A stretch of DNA of 64,000 nt, taken from contig NC_049995.1 of the NCBI RefSeq assembly GCF_000003815.2, positions 10,760,968 through 10,824,967 on the forward strand. The letters run 5' to 3'. Of the stretch, positions 56,225 through 64,000 are shown piece by piece. The notes under the pieces are model-generated. The model had not been told where the DNA came from. It searched no databases and worked only from the letters and a program-made list of their open reading frames with translations. How positions within the stretch are numbered: position 1 is the stretch's first letter; every line of letters starts with the position of its first letter. The position numbers and the translations under genes were made by a program. Source of the DNA: Branchiostoma floridae. Its lineage: Eukaryota; Chordata; Leptocardii; Amphioxiformes; Branchiostomatidae.

Positions 56225-57180
56225 TACAAAATTCATTATCTAACCTTCATCATTTCAAGCTATATAAAGGGGCAATACTCTTGTGCACTTTGGTTTGTGG
56301 GTTGTCAAATTGTGTCAAAATGATATTAAATAACGCTTAATCAAGACTAAAGTGCTATTAATACGTAAGGACAAAGATGGGTTATTTATCTGATTTGACG
56401 GAATATATGTTGTTATTCCAGTCGAATAGATAATAGCTATAATTGCTATATAGTGTATCTCTGAGGGAGCTCATTATCATAATTTCAGCAAATGAAAACT
56501 ACTAATAAAACCTCACTGCAAATGATATGTGTTTAATCCTTTCGTCAAATGTAATTGTTATCATTAAGATTACCATGAGATGTGAATGTTGTGCAAATGA
56601 GGTAATAATTTGCATATCAATTTCAAAATCTAAAAAAGCTGTTACACTTTTGATATTCATACAGTATGTTCCTTAAGTAGAGAGGAATGTAGCACGTTAA
56701 TTATGCAAATTTTGACGATCATCTCCATAATTTATGCAAGCAGTAAACTAAACGGACGGCAAGCTTTATTACGTGCACTGTTTTCTGTTTGGTTGAGCGC
56801 CCCTCGCACCTCGTGTGTACGTGTGTCTCAAGTACTCAGAACTTGCTGAAGTAGGGGGTTGTTCAGGTGAGGCTAGTCCATTTCTTATTGCTTATTGCTG
56901 GAGGGTCTATTCAGGTGGGGACAGTACATTCTTTCCTGCAGAAGGGACTGTTTAGCTGGGGCAGTCCATTTTCTTCTTGGAGGATGGAGTGTTCAGGTTG
57001 GGACAGACCATTTCTAACTGCCTCACCTCCTTGTCACACCCATCCTTTGACCTCTAACTACACGGGCTGTATATGTTCACACCTGCCTTTAAGATTACCT
57101 AGCTAGAATTTTACCTCGCACAAATTACACTTAAAAGCGACCCTGTGTGTCTGTGTGACTTCACATATTTATCTCTAGTA
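56225..57180. other. no recognisable gene
   Basis: AT-rich. Loosely repeated segments (ggtgaggctagtccatttctt, ggtggggacagtacattcttt, gctggggcagtccattttctt, 56860-57010) suggest a degenerate repeat with a 45-50 bp period. Confidence 0.45.
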
Positions 57181-57186
57181 CTTCCT

Positions 57187-58176
57187 TACTTTTCTACAAG
57201 GCTTGAAAGCGAATGAAGTTTCTTCTTGGCAAAACCGCTAAGCGAACCCTTCGGTAACCGCAACGTGACCCCATACGATGGAACTTCCAGAATCTTAAAC
57301 AAAATGTGCGTTACTTTCGACACTTGAATTTCATAGTAAAACCCATAAAGAGTAGGCAGAAAGCAAGTTGAGTAGTAAATATTAATTCCATACTTTTCTA
57401 CAAGGCTCGAAAGCAAATGAAGTTTCCCCCTTGGCGTAACCGCTAAGCGAACGACCGAACCCTTCGGTAACCGCAAAGTAACCCCATACGATGGAATTTC
57501 CAGACTCTTAAACAAAATGTGCGTTACTTTTGTTACTTGAATTTCATAGTAAAACCAAGAAGAAGTAGGAACAAAACAATTTGAGTAGTAAAAATTACTT
57601 CCTCACTTTTCTACAAGGCTCGAAAGCGAAGGAAGTCTCCCCTTGGCGAAACCGCCAAGCGAACCCTTCGGTAACCGCAAAGTGACCCCCATACAATGGA
57701 ACTTCCAGAATCTTAAACAAAATGTGCGTTACTTTTGTCACTTGAATTTCATAGTAAAACCCGTAACGAGTAGGCAAAATGCAAGTTAAGTTGTAAAAAT
57801 TACTTCCTTACTTTTTTACAAGGCTCGAAAGCGAATGAAGTTTCCCCTTAGCGAAACCGCTAAGCTAACCCTTCGGTAACCGCAAAGTGACTCCATACGA
57901 TGGATCTTCCAGAATTTTAAACAAAATGTGCGTTACTTTTGTCACTTAAATTTCATAGTAAAACCCGTAAACAGTAGGCAAAATGCAAGTTAAGTTGTAA
58001 AAATTACTTCGGGATCCTTACTTTTTTACAAGGCTCGAAAGCGAATGAAGTTTCCCCTTGGCGAAACCGCTAAGCGAACCATTCGGTAACCGCAAAGTGA
58101 CCCCATACGATGGAACTTCCAGAATCTTAAACAAAATGTGTGTTACTTTTGTTACTTGAATTCCATAGTAAAACTA
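57187..58176 (-). repeat. 204-bp satellite array, first block (5 monomers)
   Basis: Monomers start at 57187, 57391, 57603, 57809 and 58019, marked by tacttttctacaaggctcg, then aaaccgctaagcgaaccctt, cgatggaacttccagaatc and aaatgtgcgttacttttgt. The last monomer is cut by the insertion at 58177. These are more diverged, with more indels, than the second block. Confidence 0.95.
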
Positions 58177-60026
58177 GAAAGGCCGACATTTGCTTGGGTG
58201 CAAATACAGCATATTTCAGCCATACCCATTCCCATGCAACATTGGACTGTTCCAAGTCACCCCTGCACAAAAATGCAATATCTTAACTGTAAGTTATCCC
58301 CAAAAGAGAACTAATATTGTGAATTGATTCCAGGTCAAAACAGAACTTGCCCAATATGCCCCGGGCCCATATGGAAGAATATAATCTTCCACAGGAGCGC
58401 CTATGCATAACTGATTGGTTTTTAGAATTGCGGCAGCTCCTATTTTTCCGAGAGTGAAAAAAAAACGCATATTCCATTCAGAAGATATTCATCATGAAAT
58501 TACATGACGCCATTCAACAATTTCCACTTCGATAACTAGGTCTAAGTACCGTCATAATCTCCTTGTGATGTGGGTACATTTATTATTTTTAATCAAGTAG
58601 GGCATACGTTTTAATAATTGTCAAACAGGTTCAGGTACTGTGTAGTAGGAGTTTTTTTTTAAAGCTAAAAACTTCAATCTTCATCTTGTTTTGTATGAGC
58701 CATTACATAAACGGAGACGCCTCGAATTTTTACAAGAATTTTACCACCCTGTCGCTTCATTTCTTTTCTGAAAAATCCCAGGACCAGTTAACCTGATTTG
58801 GCTTTATCTACATATTTCATTTTCCTTCGAATTCTTTGTTAAGTATATACCCCTGCATACCACTGTTAAATTTTTTTACTTTGTATGCAATCAGCCATCG
58901 GACGTAATCTTGTCTGAGTGTTATAATTTCCTGCTCGTAGCTTGCGAGACCTGGAGGATAGGAGTTTCTACCTTGTTCGGGGGTTTCTTTTCGGAGGTCA
59001 GTGGTGATACTCTGGTACTAAGAGTGTTTTATTGGGCTCAAACTCTGTCAGTTTAAAGTTACTTACAATTTGAATGTACAAAGTTTACGTCAAAAAATAA
59101 CAACAACAACACTAGAAGTACCTACATTTGTTCGGGAAAAAATACATGCATTCTCGCCACTGTCAAACTTACGTATCAAAACTAAACGCAAATTGTCCAA
59201 TTTTCCCGCGTTTTCTGCCAAGTAACATTTTCTCGATTGTCTCAACTAACCCCCAAAGTCAAATCTGCCGAAAATGATTGATAGTGCCATGCGGAATGTT
59301 GGTAAATTAATCGACACAGACTTGTATTCTAACGTTCAATGCACGCGTACCGTCCGCTACAGCTCAAATGACCCTGTCTGAACTCCAAATCCTCGCAAAC
59401 TACAATTTCAAACCGGGCACAGGGTAACATATAGCCACTGTAAGGCTGTAATATGCATCTGTTTGTGTATATACGGGATTGCAAGGCCCCGCTTATGAAT
59501 ATTAACTAGCATTCGCCTTTCTCGTCGTTGATTGGCTGGCGTCCATAAAGTAATTAACTCTCGCTCTCCCCAGACCGCTGGCACCTGGCACGTGTGGGCT
59601 CTGGGGTCACGGGAGTTCACGGGAGAAGGCCGAAAGAAAACCAATTTCTCCTCAGAAAAGTGCAGAAATTAATAATTTGAAATTGGTTTATGCCAAAAAT
59701 TTTACTTGGATCATTTTACCAACTATTTAATGTCTATCTACACCAAATTTAAGGCCATTCCATCGTAATTCAAGGGTACAGGGGGCCAAAATATACCGTT
59801 TTGGTCAAAACGTGACCTTTAAACTTCAATGAAATCATTTAAGAGGCAGATATGAAAAAAATGAGAAAAAATCACCTCGGTATTGACCCACTCTACCCTT
59901 GTGCCAAATTTCAGGTCATTCGGTCCCGGAACGACGGAGATGATTCGATTTGAAGATTTGACAGGAGAAAGAAACATTACGAATACAATATATTTCACCA
60001 TACCATATATGGTATGGCTGAAATAT
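58177..60026. mobile_element. 1.85-kb insertion splitting a satellite monomer
   Basis: AACTA lies at both borders (58172-58176, 60027-60031), and the monomer pieces outside sum to 207 bp (159 + 48), about one monomer. So this is an insertion with a probable 5-bp duplication. ATATTTCAGCCATACC (58211-58226) recurs inversely at the right end (60011-60026), where it also forms a 37-nt near-perfect hairpin (59990-60026). No coding domain was found; the superfamily is unknown. Confidence 0.65.
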
Positions 60027-63000
60027 AACTAAGAAGAAGTAGGCACAAAACAATTTGAGTAGTAGAAATTACTTCCTTACTTTTTTTACAAGGCTCGAAA
60101 GCGAATGAAGTTTCCCCTTGGCGAAACCGCTAAGCGAACCCTTCGGTAACCACAAAGTGACCCCATACGATGGAACTTCCAGAATCTTTAACAAAATGTG
60201 CGTTACTTTTGTCACTTGCACTTCATAGTTAAACCCGTAACGGGTAGGCAAAATGCAAGTTAAGTTGTGTAAATTACTTCCTTACTTTTTTACAAGGCTC
60301 GAAAGCGAATGAAGTTTCCCCTTGGCGAAACCGCTAAGCGAACCCTTCGGTAACCGCAAAGTGACCCCTTACGATGGAACTTCCAGAATCTTAAACAAAA
60401 TGTGCGTTACTTTTGTTACTTGAATTTCATAGTTAAACCAAGAAGAAGTAGGCACAAAACAATTTGAGTAGTAAAAATTACTTCCTTACTTTTCTACAAG
60501 GCTCGAAAGCGAATGAAGTTTCCCCTTGGCGAAACCGCTAAGCGAAGCCTTCGGTAACAGCAAAGTGACCCTATACGATGGAACTTCCAGAATCTTAAAC
60601 AAAATGTGCGTTACTTTTGTTACTTGAATTTCATAGTTAAACCAAGAAGAAGTAGGCACAAAACAATTTGAGTAGTAAAAATTACTTCCTTACTTTTCTA
60701 CAAGGCTCGAAAGCGAATGAAGTTTCCCCTTAGCGAAACCTCTAAGCGAACCCTTCGGTAACCACAAAGTGACCTCATACGATGGAACTTCCAGAATCTT
60801 AAACAAAATCTGCGTTACTTTTGTTACTTGAATTTCATAGTAAAACCAAGAAGAAGTAGGCACAAAACAATTTGAGTAGTAAAAATTACTTCCTTACTTT
60901 TCTACAAGGCTCGAAAGCGAATGAAGTTTCCCCTTGGCGAAACCGCTAAGCGAACCCTTCGGTAACCACAAAGTGACCCCATACGATGGAACTTCCAGAA
61001 TTTTAAACAAAATGTGCGTTACTTTTGTCACTTGAATTTCATAGTAAAACCCGTAACGAGTAGGCAAAATGCAAGTTAAGTTGTAAAAATTACTTCCTTA
61101 CTTTTCTACAAGGCTCGAAAGCGAATGAAGTTTCCCCTTGGCAAAACCGCTAAGCGAACCCTTCGGTAACAGCAAAGTGACCCCATACGATGGAACTTCC
61201 AGAATCTTAAAAAAATGTGCGTTACTTTTGTTACTTGAATTTCATAGTTAAACCAAGAAGAAGTAGACAAAAAACAATTTGAGTAGTAAAAATTACTTCC
61301 TTACTTTTCTACAAAGCTCGAAAGCGAATGAAGTTTCCCCTTGGCGAAACCGCTAAGCTAACCCTTCGGTAACCGCAAAGTGACCCCATACGATGGAACT
61401 TCCAGAATCATAAACAAATTTTTCGTTACTTTTGTTACTTGAATTTCATATTAAAACCAAGAAAAAGTGAGCACAAAACAATTTGAGTAAAAATTACTTC
61501 CTTACTTTTTTACAAGGCTCGAAAGCGAATGAAGTTTCCCCTTGGCGAAACCGCTAAACGAACCCTTCGGTAACCGCAAAGTGACCCCATATGATGGATC
61601 TTCCAGAATTTTAAACAAAATGTGCGTTACTTTTGTCACTATAATTTCATAGTAAAACCCATAACGAGTAGGCAAAATGCAAGTTAAGTTGTAAAAATTA
61701 CTTCCTTACTTTTTTACAAGGCTCGAAAGAGAATGAAGTTTCCCCTTGGCGAAACCGCTAAGCGAACCCTTCGGTAACCGCAAAGTGACTCCATACGATG
61801 GAACTTCCAGAATCTTAAGCAAAATGTGCGTTACATTTGTCACTTGCACTTCATAGTTAAACCCGTAACGGGTAGGCAAAATGCAAGTTAAGTTGTGTAA
61901 ATTACTTCCTTACTTTTCTACAAGGCTCGAAAGCGAATGAAGTTTCCCCTTGGCGAAACCGCTAAGCGAACCCTTCGGTAACCGCAAAGTGACCCCTTAC
62001 GATGGAACTTCCAGAATCTTAAACAAAATGTGCGTTACTTTTGTTACTTGAATTTCATAGTTAAACCAAGAAGAAGTAGGCACAAAACAATTTGAGTAGT
62101 AAAAATTACTTCCTTACTTTTCTACAAGGCTCGAAAGCGAATGAAGTTTCCCCTTAGCGAAACCGCTAAGCGAACCCCTTCGTAACCACAAAGTGACCTC
62201 ATACGATGGAACTTCCAGAATTTTAAACAAAATGTGCGTTACTTTTGTTACTTGAATTTCATAGTAAAACCAAGAAGAAGTAGGCACAAAACAATTTGAG
62301 TAGTAAAAATTACTTCCTTACTTTTCTACAAAGCTCGAAAGCGAATGAAGTTTCCCCTTGGCGAAACCGCTAAGCGAACCCTTCGGTAACCGCAAAGTGA
62401 CCCCATACGATGGAACTTCCAGAATCTTAAACAAAATGTGCGTTACTTTTGTTACTTGAATTTCATAGTTAAACCAAGAAGAAGTAGGCACAAAACAATT
62501 TGAGTAGTAAAATATACTTCCTTGCTTTTCTACAAGGCTCGAAAGCGAATGAAGTTTCCCCTTAGCGAAACCGCTAAGCGAACCCTTCGGTAACCACAAA
62601 GTGACCTCATACGATGGAACTTCCAGAATTTTAAACAAAATGTGCGTTACTTTTGTTACTTGAATTTCATAGTAAAACCAAGAAGAAGTAGGCACACAAC
62701 AATTTGAGTAGTAAAAATTACTTCCTTACTTTTCTACAAGGCTCGAAAGCGAATGAAGTTTCCCCTTATCGAACCCGCTAAGCGAACCCTTCGGTAACCA
62801 CAAAGTGACCCCATACGATGGAACTTCCAGAATCTTAAACAAAATGTGCTTTACTTTTGTTACTTGAATTTCATACTAAAACCAAGAAGAAGTAGGCACA
62901 AAACAATTTGAGTAGTAAAAATTACTTCCTTACTTTTCTACAAAGCTCGAAAGCGAATGAAGTTTCCCCTTGGCGAAACCGCTAAGCGAACCCTTCGGTA

Positions 63001-63495
63001 ACCGCAAAGTGACCCCATACGATGGAACTTCCAGAATCTTAAACAAAATGTGCGTTGCTTTTGTTACTTGAATTTCATAGTTTAACCAAGAAGAAGTAGG
63101 CACAAAACAATTTGAGTAGTAAAAATTACTTCCTTACTTTTCTACAAGGCTCGAAAGCGAATGAAGTTTCCCCTTGGCGAAACCGCTAAGCGAACCCTTC
63201 GGTAACCGCAAAGTGACCCCATACGATGGAACTTGCAGAATTTTAAACAAAATGTGCGTTGCTTTTGTTACTTGAATTTCATAGTTAAACCAAGAAGAAG
63301 TAGGCACAAAACAATTTGAGTAGTAAAAATTACTTCCTTACTTTTCTACAAGGCTCGAAAGCGAATGAAGTTTCCCCTTGGCGAAACCGGTAAGCGAACC
63401 CTTCGGTAACCGCAAAGTGACCCCATACTATGGATCTTCCAGAATCTTAAACAAAATGTGCGTTACTTTTGTTACTTGAATTTCTTAGTAAAACC
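60027..63495 (-). repeat. 204-bp satellite array, second block (17 monomers)
   Basis: Monomers start every 201-205 bp from 60078 to 63339; 204 is the usual period. Two tail types occur: A (cgtaacgagtaggcaaaatg...) and B (ccaagaagaagtaggcacaa...). The last six complete monomers are all B; the first ten mix A and B. Each unit is open on the minus strand for about 65 codons before a shared TAA. Confidence 0.97.
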
Positions 63496-64000
63496 GCAAA
63501 GTTTTGTCCGGGATAACCATATCCTATATAACACAAAAAACTACCCCCAAAAATAACTGACAAAATGTGACGGAATTGAAGAGTAAATAAGAAGAAGAGT
63601 TTAATTCTGTGGGCCTCAGATTCAAGTGCAAGTTTAAGCATTCAATAACACACATGATGTTATATAGGTTTTGCAAATAACATATTACTCTCGATTATAC
63701 ATACTTCTGCATATGTCGCGACGATTTAGCACAAAGAGATTATGTGAAAATCAGTAGCTGAACTTTTCAACTTCTTTATTGTCTCCCACACGTATGAATG
63801 CCTTTCTTTACCGCTTGCAACCTTAAGCTTTGCTATACATCCTGTATCTATTCATTTCGGTAAGGTAGATTTTTTACACTGTATAAATCCCTGCTATCAA
63901 ATAACGATGACAAAGGAAACGGGCTGCTTACACCATTTAAATTGTGTGGAGCATTAATTTTATTATCGGTTAAAAATAGAATTTATGTTGCCATTAACAT
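63496..64000. other. unique AT-rich flank
   Basis: The satellite ends at about 63495. The remaining sequence shows no gene or repeat that I can support. Confidence 0.5.

Noticed and set aside
62318-62695. 125-codon minus frame in the satellite
   Set aside because: It exists because one monomer lost the shared stop codon. The frame is a by-product of a 204-bp period; no start context, domain or gene structure.

Overview
Eukaryotic, almost certainly metazoan DNA. It is AT-rich, contains one ordinary spliced gene end plus a few isolated candidate exons, and is otherwise filled with decayed transposable elements, tRNA-derived SINEs, foldback elements and tandem arrays. The mix (RTE-type LINE, Penelope-like remnants, mariner, long-TIR MITEs, many unrelated satellites) suggests a marine invertebrate deuterostome. 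A lancelet (Branchiostoma) is my best guess, but that is inference; no species marker is present.

Layout. 0-1.2 kb: the last two exons of a plus-strand gene for a small helical protein; its intron is bounded by a 14-bp direct repeat. 1.4-1.9 kb: a pogo/Tigger-like MITE. 3.1-7.04 kb: a complete RTE-clade LINE with an intact 1063-codon endonuclease/reverse transcriptase ORF and an 11-bp target-site duplication. 7-9 kb: LINE tails, a Penelope-like C-terminal coding fragment and the first hammerhead-like motif; a 134-bp assembly gap lies at 9840-9973. 10-35 kb: mostly non-coding, with several unrelated tandem arrays (about 160, 175, 120, 210-230, 161 and 122 bp monomers), a long-TIR MITE family, two related TIR elements (one holding a spliceable exon) and LINE 3' ends. 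34-50 kb: foldback, ribozyme-bearing repeats, SINEs, small MITEs and candidate minus-strand exons. 50-56 kb: an internally deleted mariner, two minus-strand exons of an unidentified gene, and a LINE C-terminus. 57.2-63.5 kb: a 204-bp satellite of about 22 monomers, interrupted once by a 1.85-kb insertion.

Most notable pattern: five sites (8.15, 34.12, 34.31, 42.54 and 49.41 kb), plus a weaker sixth at 48.0 kb, carry a fixed 42-nt layout matching a hammerhead ribozyme core, CTGANGA - stem II - GAAAC - GTC. Stem II sequence differs between copies but remains paired through compensatory changes. The copies sit in one dispersed, often inverted, repeat family close to Penelope-like coding remains. 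Hammerhead motifs are known from Penelope-like elements, so the class is not new; the foldback arrangement and zero-loop ACGT stem III here deserve checking.

There is no operon-like co-operation between genes. The window is best read as the 3' end of one gene, followed by a long transposon- and satellite-rich intergenic or intronic tract with a few isolated minus-strand exons.
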